A stretch of DNA of 33,198 nucleotides from a virus, in the IMG/VR virus record IMGVR_UViG_3300020477_000083, positions 1 through 33,198 of that record. One strand, given 5' to 3'. How positions within the stretch are numbered: position 1 is the first letter of the stretch; the number at the start of each line of letters is the position of its first letter. Position numbers and translations under genes: made by a program. Under the pieces are notes generated by a model that was not told the DNA's origin, did not search any database, and saw only the letters and a program-made list of their open reading frames with translations. Positions 1 to 7,542 of this stretch are shown piece after piece.

Positions 1-648
1 CCAGCCACAATCGGTGTTACGACGACGTTCTCGGCAGGCGTATCGGTCCCGGCAACGGTTACTCCGTCAACAGTCGCCTGTCCGGTAGTAATTGTACCTT
101 CCGTTACTGCCAACTCAATCAGCGTACACGGCGGCATTACTGCCCCAGCTACCCTCCCCTCACCCACTATCTCAGCGGTCGTTACACCGGCTGCTGTGGC
201 GACTACAGCGACATTCCCCGGCCATTCGCTATACATCACTATTGATGCGACACCGGGAGTTATCGCAGCTACCGCAACGATGCCTTCGGAAACACCGAGC
301 GGCAACTTCACATTCGAGGCTTCAACTATTGCAGTAACCTCGACAGTGGGCGCTAAAGAAGTTTATCGATTACTAGTTATGCCTACAGCAGACACGCTTC
401 CACGCATCGGTCTACCTGAAGCATCTTCGGCTCCTGCCCGTGCTCTTATGCGTCACTTCGCACCGGGGGCACAAGGGAGTAATGTATTTATAGTCAATGG
501 CTCGACTGTTCAAACATATTTACCAGCGGACTGGGCAACAGTTACTCGCTGGATTTATGGTGGACACGAAAGCCCACGTGACTTAACAGCAGCAGAAGAA
601 ACCGTGCTGGTATCAGCCGGTTATTCATTTAGAGTAGGACCAGAATAA
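1..648 (+). CDS. Virion-associated protein, 5'-truncated
   Basis: The frame is open from the first base of the window, so the N-terminus lies outside it and 215 residues are visible. Residues 1-75 are rich in Val, Thr, Pro and Ala, with loosely repeating Pro-Ala-Thr and Val-x-Pro segments, typical of elongated beta-rich phage appendage or tail proteins. The rest is a more globular domain. An internal ATG at 196 would also give an ORF, but the upstream frame has the same composition without a break, so I read this as one gene. Its stop overlaps the next start (TAATG), making it the first visible member of the rightward virion block ending at 4712. No family was recognised with confidence; the structural role is inferred from composition and neighbours. 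Confidence 0.6.
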   Translation, partial: PATIGVTTTFSAGVSVPATVTPSTVACPVVIVPSVTANSISVHGGITAPATLPSPTISAVVTPAAVATTATFPGHSLYITIDATPGVIAATATMPSETPSGNFTFEASTIAVTSTVGAKEVYRLLVMPTADTLPRIGLPEASSAPARALMRHFAPGAQGSNVFIVNGSTVQTYLPADWATVTRWIYGGHESPRDLTAAEETVLVSAGYSFRVGPE

Positions 649-1058
649 TGCCAATTTATGTTTACCGTTGTCTCGATTGTGGATTATCACACGAGATTCG
701 TCACGGGTTTGATGAAACCTACGACGGTGTTTGCGATGAATGCCGGGGGGTCGTGCGTAAATACTTCGGTGAAGTGCATATATCTGCCTCAGCTACACCA
801 ACAAGAGGTATGCACGATGGCAAAGCTATTGATTGGTCTGGAAGTAAAGCTAAAGAAAGAGATAAAGAAAGGGATATGGCAGCCTACAAACGCCTCCGAT
901 CTGAAGGTATTCAGCCGAAGGGCATTGACGGCGCTGCCAAAATGGAACGAGAAGCCTTAACTTCTCACGAAATTAAAGCAGGGACTCTTCTCCAAGGGCC
1001 GAAATCAGAAAAGAAACGTAAAGAACGTGCCCTTAATGACGTTCTCGGGAGTGGCTAA
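648..1058 (+). CDS. FmdB-type zinc-ribbon protein
   Basis: A 136-aa protein that opens with MPIYVYRC and carries two CxxC pairs (Cys8/Cys11 and Cys29/Cys32), the signature of the FmdB-like zinc-ribbon family. Small proteins of this type are common beside virion genes in phages, and their role is not established. The C-terminal two thirds is rich in Lys, Arg and Glu and probably helical, suggesting nucleic-acid or protein binding. The start overlaps the upstream stop by one base (TAATG) and the stop overlaps the next ATG, so expression is probably coupled to the virion genes. An overlapping +1-frame ORF at 658 is a shadow. Confidence 0.75.
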   Translation: MPIYVYRCLDCGLSHEIRHGFDETYDGVCDECRGVVRKYFGEVHISASATPTRGMHDGKAIDWSGSKAKERDKERDMAAYKRLRSEGIQPKGIDGAAKMEREALTSHEIKAGTLLQGPKSEKKRKERALNDVLGSG

Positions 1059-2005
1059 TGACTGCACAAACATGGATTGACGAAACAAGAGACATGCTGT
1101 TGTCCGGCTATGTCGAAGAACTTCTCCAAGTGAGTGCCCCTCTCGTAGAAAATGCTACTGGTACAGCTTTTACTATTGGTGAAGCAGCTAACTCTGGAAT
1201 CGCTAAAGGCGTTATAATAGAAATTAACGAAGAACTTATGTATGTGACATCAGTAGATGGCACAACAGTCAACGTAATCCGTGGCTATGGCGGATCAACT
1301 GCTTCTTCTACCGGCCACGCAATAAATTCTTTAGTCCGAGTGTCCCCTAAATTCCCGACTCATCGGATTATTGATGCAATTAATCACGATCTGCGTGATC
1401 TTTCTTCCCCTGATTCTGGTTTATTTCAAATAAAAACAACCAGCTTTACCTATAACGCTGCCATAGATGGCTATGACTTGACTGGTTTAACAAGCGAAGA
1501 AGTCCAATCAATTTACTCAGTCACTTACGCACAAGTAGGAGTCGAGGCAAGAGAACCAGAAGTTATCTCATGGAAATTACGGCGCAACAGAGACACAGCT
1601 TCCTTTAGCAGCGGCCTTGCTTTAGTTCTTTACGGCACAGCATGGCCCGGAAAGAAAGTAACTGTAAGTTATAAGTCGCCATTCACAAGTATCACAAGTG
1701 GGTCTACGGCTTTATCGACAGTAGGGCTCCCAACAACAGCCTACGATCTGCCACCCTTAGGCGCAGCTATGGCGTTGATGACAACACGACCTATACGCAG
1801 AGAGTTCCTTGACGCTGAAGGAACCTCCAGAATGGCAGCAGAAGTTCCACCCGGAGCTATCTCAGCATCATTCAGAGATCTTATGGGCCGACGAGAAGCA
1901 CGGTTGCGTGCAGAATCGGCTCGCTTGGCGACAATGTACCCACAACACTTAAAGGAGAACTCAATCACTCATCCGGTTGGTAACTGGGGTCGTTACTGGC
2001 CGTGA
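1058..2005 (+). CDS. Adaptor/neck-like virion protein
   Basis: A 315-aa protein. It starts with a helical segment (IDETRDMLLSGYVEELLQV) and continues with a beta-rich domain containing an EELMYV...VIRGYGGSTA pattern, seen in phage neck or adaptor-type virion proteins. The C-terminus has an Arg-rich helix (about residues 270-300) and an aromatic tail. The next gene looks like a beta-propeller nozzle, so the pair may be the tail adaptor and nozzle of a short-tailed phage; this is inferred from gene order and general character, not a firm family match. Coupling is tight on both sides: ATG overlaps the upstream stop, and its TGA overlaps the next GTG start. Confidence 0.6.
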   Translation: MTAQTWIDETRDMLLSGYVEELLQVSAPLVENATGTAFTIGEAANSGIAKGVIIEINEELMYVTSVDGTTVNVIRGYGGSTASSTGHAINSLVRVSPKFPTHRIIDAINHDLRDLSSPDSGLFQIKTTSFTYNAAIDGYDLTGLTSEEVQSIYSVTYAQVGVEAREPEVISWKLRRNRDTASFSSGLALVLYGTAWPGKKVTVSYKSPFTSITSGSTALSTVGLPTTAYDLPPLGAAMALMTTRPIRREFLDAEGTSRMAAEVPPGAISASFRDLMGRREARLRAESARLATMYPQHLKENSITHPVGNWGRYWP

Positions 2006-3945
2006 GTTTTAACGCTGAATCTCTCCCTATCGAATTAGATGGTGTCTCATATCTGTTAGACACCACCCAATATCGTCGTACAACTGTCCCTGTATCTCGT
2101 CAACAACGAGACAACAGCCGAGAAGCTGGTGAAAATACATTGGACACTACCGGCGCATGGGTCAGATCACAAAGCGACTGGTCTTACGGTGCAGGACAAC
2201 TCTACCTTGACAACGAAGACTCTGACCGGCGACGTTTTTACTCTTCGCAAGGCATTGATGTTTGGACTAAAGGACAAATAACTTTACTGCCTATCACCGA
2301 AACACCCACAGGCACTAACACTCCTACGTTTACTACTGGTGAAATCATTATCGAGTCAGTAACAAACGCTTCGGGTGTCGAGTATATGTATGTTGCACAA
2401 GCCAACAAACTTTTTTGGACAGCTAACCCCGGAGGTTCTTCCCCTACATGGAACGCTTCGGCAGGTATCACAGTAGGCGGAACTGTCACGAGCTTAACCA
2501 GTGACGGAACCAATGTTTATATCGGCTTTGATGGCTCTATAGTTGCAGAACAAACTGTTATCGGAAGCGGTACTACATCATCTTTTGGATCTTTAGATCC
2601 CAACTTAATTAAAATTGTTAGTGGGCGTATCATCGCCGCTGACGATAACGCTATCTACGAACTCGATTCCGCTGGAGCTAAAGCCAGTTCTTCGCTAGAC
2701 TATTCACTCCCATTAAGCAGCAGCAAATGGGTGTCAGTAACGTCAGGCGCAGCAGGAATTTTCGCTGCGGCTAACACAGATAACACCGGAAGTATTTACT
2801 ACATCGGTGTGAATAATAGTGACGGAACTCTTAATGTTCCGATTATGTCAGCGAGTGTTCCCCGTAATGAAACCATCAACGAAATCATGGCTTACGGCGG
2901 AGTTTTGGGAGTGGCTACAAGCCTTGGATTTAGGCTGGGCTTAATCGATCAACAGTCAGGCTCAATAATTCTTGGGCCTGTTATAGATACAGGCGGCGAA
3001 GCCTACTCACTTGAAGCAGATAACAAATTCATGTGGTGGGGTACAGACTACGGTACTTGTTACCGGGCAGATCTTTCTAAGTTCACTGACACTCTTGTCC
3101 CTGCCTATGCGTCGGATTTAGTGTCAGCAGAGTCAGCGACAGCTAGCGATCTTACTAAGTCTTTAGCTCGAATAAACAATGACGGTAATCCTAAATTGTT
3201 TATGGGTATAAAAAGTTCTGGCGATGCGGTATTACAACGTGAGCATTACAACAATGAACGAGTAGCTTCAGGCACACTCATTGCTGGTGAAATCACATGG
3301 TCAACTGTTGTACCTAAACTCCTACGATCCGGTGTCATTGACCTTGATAGATCTCAATTCGAGAATCTAAAAACTGATTACCGTGCAAGTGACACAGACT
3401 ACGCATCTGAAAGTGACACCTACACACTTGGTCCTGAAACCACTACACCAGTCGGCAGTATTACTTTGACAGCTAAGAACGGTGCTAACACATCAGCCAC
3501 TATTCCCAGTAGCGGCTCGTTACAAACTGGCACACCTCAAACTTTTGTTTTCTCAGACGGCATAGATACCGCAGTATCCTACGACTTGACAGTCACCATT
3601 ACCCGATCTGCAAGTGACGCAACAAAAGCTCCTGTTTGCCACGACTGGCAACTGACAGCGGTAGCAGTTCCTCGGCGAATAGACGAAATTATTTTACCTA
3701 TAGTTCTCCGCCGCAATGTTCTCACCGCCCGGAACTCCGGCGCTCCCGTTCGCCTAGCCGCTGGCGATACCTTCACCAAACTCCGTGGCCTTATGGAAGC
3801 TGGTAAAGCTATTAGCTACAAGGAAGGTGACCGATCAGAAAGTGTCACCATCGAGCGATTAGAGATGCAACCCGAGAGACTATCCGATGATGGAAGCTGG
3901 TGGGAAGGTAGCCTAGTTGCACGGCTTCTAACTGTACCTACTTAG
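2002..3945 (+). CDS. Beta-propeller-like tail (nozzle) protein
   Basis: A 647-aa protein starting at GTG 2002, in a GTGA overlap with the upstream TGA. Residues about 110-370 contain repeated short strands of the type seen in beta-propellers (for example VTSLTSDGTNVYIGF, GRIIAADDNAIYELD, AGIFAAANTDNTGSIYYI). The N-terminus contains an acidic DSDRRRF...GIDVWTKGQ stretch, a combination I associate with phage tail proteins. The C-terminal 150 residues are another beta domain. In T7-like podoviruses the nozzle is a beta-propeller encoded after the adaptor, matching this gene pair, but a siphovirus-style minor tail protein is an alternative. A 11-nt gap separates it from the exonuclease gene. Confidence 0.6.
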   Translation: MSFNAESLPIELDGVSYLLDTTQYRRTTVPVSRQQRDNSREAGENTLDTTGAWVRSQSDWSYGAGQLYLDNEDSDRRRFYSSQGIDVWTKGQITLLPITETPTGTNTPTFTTGEIIIESVTNASGVEYMYVAQANKLFWTANPGGSSPTWNASAGITVGGTVTSLTSDGTNVYIGFDGSIVAEQTVIGSGTTSSFGSLDPNLIKIVSGRIIAADDNAIYELDSAGAKASSSLDYSLPLSSSKWVSVTSGAAGIFAAANTDNTGSIYYIGVNNSDGTLNVPIMSASVPRNETINEIMAYGGVLGVATSLGFRLGLIDQQSGSIILGPVIDTGGEAYSLEADNKFMWWGTDYGTCYRADLSKFTDTLVPAYASDLVSAESATASDLTKSLARINNDGNPKLFMGIKSSGDAVLQREHYNNERVASGTLIAGEITWSTVVPKLLRSGVIDLDRSQFENLKTDYRASDTDYASESDTYTLGPETTTPVGSITLTAKNGANTSATIPSSGSLQTGTPQTFVFSDGIDTAVSYDLTVTITRSASDATKAPVCHDWQLTAVAVPRRIDEIILPIVLRRNVLTARNSGAPVRLAAGDTFTKLRGLMEAGKAISYKEGDRSESVTIERLEMQPERLSDDGSWWEGSLVARLLTVPT

Positions 3946-3956
3946 CCGTTGGGGAT

Positions 3957-4712
3957 ATGTCTAAAGTACTTTTCTTTGACATCGAGACAGCACCTAACCT
4001 CAGCTATGTATGGGGTCAATGGCAACAAGATGTCATCGAACACGTCAACGAATGGTACATACTCTGTTTCTCATACAAATGGGAAGACCAAAAATCTACC
4101 CACGTTGTTGCATTAAAAGACTTCGAGCTTTACGACAACGACCCAGACAATGACTTACAAGTAGTTAAAAAACTATGGGAACTACTTGATGAAGCCGACA
4201 TAGTTATCGGTCACAACTCTGATGCGTTCGATATTAAAAAAGCAAACGCACGGTTCGTGTATCACGGGCTTGCACCGCCAAGCCATTACCAAACTGTTGA
4301 CACATTAAAGCTAGCTCGTAGACATTTTAAATTTAATAGCAATAGACTAGGACACTTAGGCGAACACCTCGGTTTAGGTGGCAAAGAATCGACAGGGGGT
4401 TTTGAAACATGGGCAGGTTGTATGAAGGGTGATACAAAAGCGTGGGCAGTAATGAAGAAGTATGCGAAACAAGACGTGGATCTTCTTGTCGATGTTTACG
4501 AACGGCTTCGCCCTTGGGCTACTAATCACCCCAATAGAAACGTAATTGACGGCACTTCTCATGCGTGTCCCACTTGCGGTAGCAACAAACTACAAAAGCG
4601 TGGCACAAGAAAAACTCGGACAATGACTTATCAGACTTATCAATGTACTCGCTGTAAATCTTATTGCAGAGAACGAATAGCTTTAGTTAGCCCTCGCCCT
4701 GAAGTGGTCTAG
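3957..4712 (+). CDS. DnaQ-like 3'-5' exonuclease with C-terminal zinc ribbon
   Basis: A 251-aa protein with the three exonuclease motifs of the DEDDy type: ExoI DIET (Asp8, Glu10), ExoII GHNSDAFD (Asp92) and ExoIII Y-x3-D (Tyr169, Asp173). It is the RNase H-fold exonuclease related to proofreading domains of family B polymerases, but no polymerase domain is attached. Instead, a zinc ribbon follows (Cys204, Cys207, Cys230, Cys233) in a basic segment, probably a nucleic-acid-binding module. Predicted activity is 3'-5' degradation of DNA or RNA; the substrate is unknown. It is the last gene of the rightward virion block although it is a DNA-metabolism gene. Its stop shares the palindrome CTAG (4709-4712) with the stop of the opposing gene. 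Confidence 0.85.
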   Translation: MSKVLFFDIETAPNLSYVWGQWQQDVIEHVNEWYILCFSYKWEDQKSTHVVALKDFELYDNDPDNDLQVVKKLWELLDEADIVIGHNSDAFDIKKANARFVYHGLAPPSHYQTVDTLKLARRHFKFNSNRLGHLGEHLGLGGKESTGGFETWAGCMKGDTKAWAVMKKYAKQDVDLLVDVYERLRPWATNHPNRNVIDGTSHACPTCGSNKLQKRGTRKTRTMTYQTYQCTRCKSYCRERIALVSPRPEVV

Positions 4713-4876
4713 TCGTAGTTATATCGAGGTCGCATAACTCGTTCAGGATCATTGCGAAGAATCCGCGCCTTACATTTTTTGCAGCGGCATTCTCCAACTA
4801 AATACTTAGCTAATGTTCCATGCTTTTTGAAATCACCTTTGTCCCATCTAATGTGACCAAGGTCATCCACGAACAT
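4709..4876 (-). CDS. Small zinc-binding protein (55 aa)
   Basis: An ATG start at 4876 overlaps the upstream stop as TAATG, and the frame runs to TAG at 4709. The 55-aa product contains CRCKKCK (Cys-x-Cys-x2-Cys) and an Arg/Tyr-rich C-terminus (MRPRYNYD), so it may be a half zinc ribbon or metal-binding nucleic-acid binder. It is the last gene of the leftward operon and converges tail-to-tail with the exonuclease gene, with overlapping stop codons and no room for a terminator between them. The translational coupling and the Cys pattern support a real gene. Function unknown. Confidence 0.65.
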   Translation of the reverse strand: MFVDDLGHIRWDKGDFKKHGTLAKYLVGECRCKKCKARILRNDPERVMRPRYNYD

Positions 4877-5046
4877 TAGTAATCTTCAGGGTTACTAGAA
4901 TCTCGTTTGATAGTTTCAGCTATACGGTCAGCTTCTTCTTTATTAAGAACCCATTCCCTTATAGCTCTGTCGCAGATTACCGCATACCCTTTGACGGTTG
5001 GACCTCCGACAATACGTGCCGGGATTTCTTCAACTGTAATATCCAT
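4876..5046 (-). CDS. Small hypothetical protein (56 aa)
   Basis: The likely start is the ATG at 5046, preceded by GGAGAAAAGCG, a good ribosome binding site; a longer frame from 5160 would run through a hairpin region and lacks such a site. The product begins MDITVEEIPARIVGG and has a helical, charged C-terminus. No family recognised. A plausible promoter lies just upstream (5071-5098). It is coupled to the 55-aa zinc-binding gene through TAATG. Confidence 0.6.
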   Translation of the reverse strand: MDITVEEIPARIVGGPTVKGYAVICDRAIREWVLNKEEADRIAETIKRDSSNPEDY

Positions 5047-5070
5047 CGCTTTTCTCCAATCACGATGCCA

Positions 5071-5098
5071 TATATATTTTACCACGGTTAGTGAGCAA
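5071..5098 (-). promoter_or_regulatory. Candidate leftward promoter
   Basis: On the minus strand TTGCTC (5098-5093) and TATATA (5076-5071) are separated by 16 bases, in an AT-rich stretch between a possible terminator and the ribosome binding site of the 56-aa gene. The match to a sigma-70-type consensus is moderate. If real, it would drive the last two small genes separately. Confidence 0.35.
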
Positions 5099-5163
5099 AA
5101 GGGCAGGACACCGGGGTAGAAAGGAGAAGACCCCCGATGCCCCATTACCGGTAACGACACCGG
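5097..5163 (-). terminator. Possible weak terminator (two hairpins)
   Basis: Directly after the 106-aa gene's stop codon there is CCGGT/ACCGG (5148-5163, 6-nt loop). Next comes a larger imperfect hairpin, GGGC..GGGGT (5101-5117) against ACCCC..GCCC (5130-5142), with only four T residues following on the minus strand. The large stem has asymmetric internal loops, so termination efficiency is doubtful. Confidence 0.3.
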
Positions 5164-5484
5164 CTAGCCCTTAAAACCTAGTGTTTCTCTTAGTTCTCGT
5201 AGTCGTCGTACATTTTCTTCACGAGGTAAATACTCACGCTCGATGGCCTTTATCTCCATACGATCTCGTCGTATCGCGGCATCGTATACCTCTTTGAACT
5301 CAGATATAGCAGGCCAATACGGGTGATCCCTTACCAATTCGTTTAAACATTTTGTGACAACAGTGTGTTGCAAACTAAGCAAAGAAGTGTGCCAAAGTTT
5401 TAATGTTCCTTCGGGCACACTCTTTGAATGCCACCATAACTGCGACATTAGTAAGAGAACTTCGTCAGCTTCGTCTTCACTCAT
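5164..5484 (-). CDS. Hypothetical protein (106 aa), helical
   Basis: Mostly helical, with an acidic N-terminus (MSEDEADEVLLLMSQLWW) and a basic, charged C-terminus (LPREENVRRLRELRETLG). A central segment, LVRDHPYWPAISEFKEVYDA, resembles the C-terminal helical part of small phage replication-associated proteins: the PxxxEFxx pattern is seen in some helicase-loader-like or DnaD-like phage proteins. That similarity is too thin to assign function. The ATG overlaps the end of the upstream 60-aa gene by 8 bases. Confidence 0.55.
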   Translation of the reverse strand: MSEDEADEVLLLMSQLWWHSKSVPEGTLKLWHTSLLSLQHTVVTKCLNELVRDHPYWPAISEFKEVYDAAIRRDRMEIKAIEREYLPREENVRRLRELRETLGFKG

Positions 5485-5659
5485 GGGCAGCAGGCTCTAC
5501 TAGTGGCATGATCCATGTCGGTTCGTAAAGAATAAATGTTTGGTCATAATAAACAGCAGAATCCCATCCGTTAAACGGGCCGACTATTTCGTACCCGTCG
5601 CTTAGGTTGCCTTTCATAATGACGTGAGGGATCTCATCTAAATCTGGAAACTCAGACAT
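5477..5659 (-). CDS. Hypothetical protein (60 aa)
   Basis: Starts MSEFPDLDEIP at 5659 after a GAGGAAAA ribosome binding site and stops at 5477, overlapping the next gene by 8 bases. The product contains a short beta-rich core (GYEIVGPFNGWDSAVYYDQ) and ends in a Pro/Trp-rich segment. No family recognised; the length, binding site and overlap are those of a normal operon member. Confidence 0.55.
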   Translation of the reverse strand: MSEFPDLDEIPHVIMKGNLSDGYEIVGPFNGWDSAVYYDQTFILYEPTWIMPLVEPAAHE

Positions 5660-5697
5660 TTTTCCTCGCTCGATCTATCTCACCTTTAGTGAATGAA

Positions 5698-6102
5698 TCA
5701 CTTTGAAATATCACTGGATTGTTCCGTGATTTCATGGCCTTCTTTTGCCACGCTATCTTTTCTTCCGGGCTCATTTCGTCCCTGTCTTGCCCCATTTTTT
5801 CTTTCCTTTCTTAATCGCAAGATTCGTTTTCCAACAGGACCATACTTATCTTCCTGCTGTTCTTTCTGTTTCCGTAAAGCTGTCTCGAATGCTGGCTCAG
5901 TAAACGCCCACGTTGTGCTTAATGCTTCGTAACAATCATCAAGACTCCAACCTGCGTGGATAGCTGTTTCAACTATATGCCTAATCCTCGCTGGCTTAAC
6001 TAGAGGTTTCGTTTCCTGTGTCTTCCACCACGTGTTCAACATGTGCGTTACGTTCTTGAACTCCGGGTGATAGGGGGTATCCAAGCGTATTAACTCCCCC
6101 AC
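5698..6102 (-). CDS. Hypothetical DNA-metabolism protein (134 aa)
   Basis: The GTG at 6102 is preceded by AAAGGGAAAG at suitable spacing, so I keep this start even though it places 107 bases inside the upstream nuclease gene. The body holds a small helical domain (IRHIVETAIHAGWSLDDCYEAL, given here in part) and a long basic, charged tail from about residue 78 (KQKEQQEDKYG, LRLRKERKNGARQGR). This is a layout often found in small phage replication or loader-like proteins. No specific family recognised. An internal Met near residue 21 is the main alternative start and would shorten the overlap. Confidence 0.5.
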   Translation of the reverse strand: MGELIRLDTPYHPEFKNVTHMLNTWWKTQETKPLVKPARIRHIVETAIHAGWSLDDCYEALSTTWAFTEPAFETALRKQKEQQEDKYGPVGKRILRLRKERKNGARQGRNEPGRKDSVAKEGHEITEQSSDISK

Positions 6103-6472
6103 GACTTTCCCTTTCTTTCATATCCATCCATGTCCTAAGCAGCGAAGCAAAGTGTGCTAGCTCCATTACAACGTAAGCTCCTCCTGTTCCAAAGTTCCTA
6201 CGTTTTACTAGCGCCACTCCGTAATCTGCGTCTGCGTTAATCCTTTCTTGTTCTGTTTCTTTCATTATCTCCGACAAAGAAGACAACGCATCCTTCCTGT
6301 TTTTGCATTCAAATACAAATTCAGGAAGCCATGCACTTTCAATATCGCCAGTATCTTTATTACCAGATAAAGGAGATCTTCTGAACCCACGTTCGTTTCC
6401 AAAAATCACATGGGATAAATAGCGAACGCACTCGGTTTCCCAAGCCGTCCCCTTTTGTTTCGCTTTGTTCAT
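5996..6472 (-). CDS. PD-(D/E)XK nuclease, Holliday-junction-resolvase-like
   Basis: A 158-aa protein with a resolvase-type nuclease core: Glu12 in GTAWETE, then RRSPLSGNKDTGDIE (Asp43), then the E-x-K pair in FECKN (Glu55, Lys57), followed by a helix. This is the catalytic layout of Hjc/RecU-like PD-(D/E)XK endonucleases, which cut branched DNA. The domain ends near residue 115 and the rest is polar. In phages such enzymes resolve recombination intermediates before packaging, which fits the SSB, annealing protein and exonuclease genes upstream. The next gene begins inside its 3' end in another frame. A structure-specific nuclease of another subfamily remains possible. Confidence 0.7.
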   Translation of the reverse strand: MNKAKQKGTAWETECVRYLSHVIFGNERGFRRSPLSGNKDTGDIESAWLPEFVFECKNRKDALSSLSEIMKETEQERINADADYGVALVKRRNFGTGGAYVVMELAHFASLLRTWMDMKERESRGGVNTLGYPLSPGVQERNAHVEHVVEDTGNETSS

Positions 6473-6477
6473 AAGAG

Positions 6478-6732
6478 TTATTCGTCCGGTGAATATCTTT
6501 CTCGGTGTTCATCCATGAAGAACAACTGCATACCATTTTGAATTAAGAAAGACCGTGCTTGTTGCAACTTGTTGTTCCCATCCATGTTGTACCCAGAAGG
6601 ATGGTTCTCAAACTCTTCGACCATCTTCATTGCTTCATAATCAAAGTGATTAGCAAAATCCCTTGGCACAACGACAGACAAAATCGTTACGTCTTCATTC
6701 AATATAGGTATAAGAATGCTGTTCTCATCCAC
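6478..6732 (-). CDS. Hypothetical protein (84 aa)
   Basis: Starts at GTG 6732, overlapping the ssb stop by one base (TAGTG). The product has a beta-rich N-terminus (SILIPILNEDVTILSVVVP), then helical segments and an acidic end. It is read through coupling with ssb and ends six bases before the nuclease gene. No family recognised. Confidence 0.55.
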   Translation of the reverse strand: MDENSILIPILNEDVTILSVVVPRDFANHFDYEAMKMVEEFENHPSGYNMDGNNKLQQARSFLIQNGMQLFFMDEHRERYSPDE

Positions 6733-7130
6733 TAGAAAGGCTCCGTATCATCCTCGATTTCGAACCCTTTTTGCACAGCCGAAACTGCTTGTTTAGCTAC
6801 CGTATCACTTTGAGAACCCCTCGGTTCCCATCTCCAAGATGGTCCGGCATCATCGGCATACAACCGTAACTTCTTAACGGTTTTACCTTCTTTGCTAGTC
6901 CACTCATCTTCTTTCATTCGTCCTTTAACAATGACTCGTTCGCCTTTAGGCAACTCTGACATGCGTTCAGCCAACGTGTTAAAACACTTCACATCGAACC
7001 AGTGAGTAGCTTTTGTATCGTCACGTCCTGTCGTAACAGCTACCGAGAACATGACATTGGCAGTCCCCTGTTTAGAGAACCGCAACTCAGGCTCTTGTCC
7101 TATATTTCCTGCAATGGTGATCTCACTCAT
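6732..7130 (-). CDS. ssb: Single-stranded DNA-binding protein
   Basis: A 132-aa OB-fold protein starting MSEITIAGNIGQEPELRFSK, with the typical TxWFDVKCFNTLAERMSELPKGERVIVKGRM strands in order (quoted in part). The C-terminal acidic tail ends EDDTEPF, matching the conserved D-D-x-x-P-F tail that recruits partner proteins. The start at 7130 is chosen because it gives the canonical N-terminus and follows GAGAGGAAGACA; an upstream extension to 7205 has no support. It coats ssDNA during replication and recombination. It overlaps the annealing-protein gene by 8 bases, as expected for a recombination operon. Confidence 0.95.
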   Translation of the reverse strand: MSEITIAGNIGQEPELRFSKQGTANVMFSVAVTTGRDDTKATHWFDVKCFNTLAERMSELPKGERVIVKGRMKEDEWTSKEGKTVKKLRLYADDAGPSWRWEPRGSQSDTVAKQAVSAVQKGFEIEDDTEPF

Positions 7131-7542
7131 TGTCTTCCTCTCTTTTATTGAGTATGTCGGCAAGCACATAGTTGCCGTCTTGTTTATGCCAGAGATGTAG
7201 GCCAAGACCCAACCTCATCGCACATCTTTTAATCCCATCAGACGCACACGCTTTCAAACGTGCTCCATCTGTCTTCCAGTTGTTCGGGTTCTCACACTCG
7301 CCAACTTCTTGTATCGAGGTAACTCGTCCATCAATCTCAACAACAAGAGTGCAAAGGCAACCAGTAAGAGTACCATCAGCATCCCTAACAACATCATCAA
7401 TAGAAAAATCATAAGGCCCCACTATCCCTAGTAAAAATTGGGTAACGATCCCGTGAGGAACGTAAGCCGCAGCAAACTTACCCGGCTTAGTCTCAACGAA
7501 CCTGTCTGAAAATGGAGTAGCTAACTTAGATAGCTGACTCAT
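7123..7542 (-). CDS. Rad52/Sak-like single-strand annealing protein
   Basis: The start is the ATG at 7542, after AAAGGAGAATACT; a longer frame from 7662 lacks a good site. The 139-aa product begins MSQLSKLATPFSDRFV and has the key C-terminal helix-turn signature TDGARLKACASDGIKRCAMR followed by LGLGLHLW. This closely matches the core of phage Rad52/Sak-type annealing proteins, which anneal complementary ssDNA during recombination. At 139 aa it is short for the family but covers the core fold. It sits between a Cas4/RecB-like exonuclease and SSB, the expected partners, and overlaps both (17 and 8 bases). Conceptually the pair resembles lambda Exo and Beta. Confidence 0.75.
   Translation of the reverse strand: MSQLSKLATPFSDRFVETKPGKFAAAYVPHGIVTQFLLGIVGPYDFSIDDVVRDADGTLTGCLCTLVVEIDGRVTSIQEVGECENPNNWKTDGARLKACASDGIKRCAMRLGLGLHLWHKQDGNYVLADILNKREEDNE

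Noticed and set aside
658-960. 100-codon frame inside the FmdB-type gene
   Set aside because: Alternative-frame shadow; the zinc-ribbon frame is coupled at both ends and has a recognisable family motif.
6732-7205. Longer SSB start at 7205
   Set aside because: The extra 25 residues lie in the upstream gene, lack a binding site and precede a canonical SSB N-terminus at 7130.
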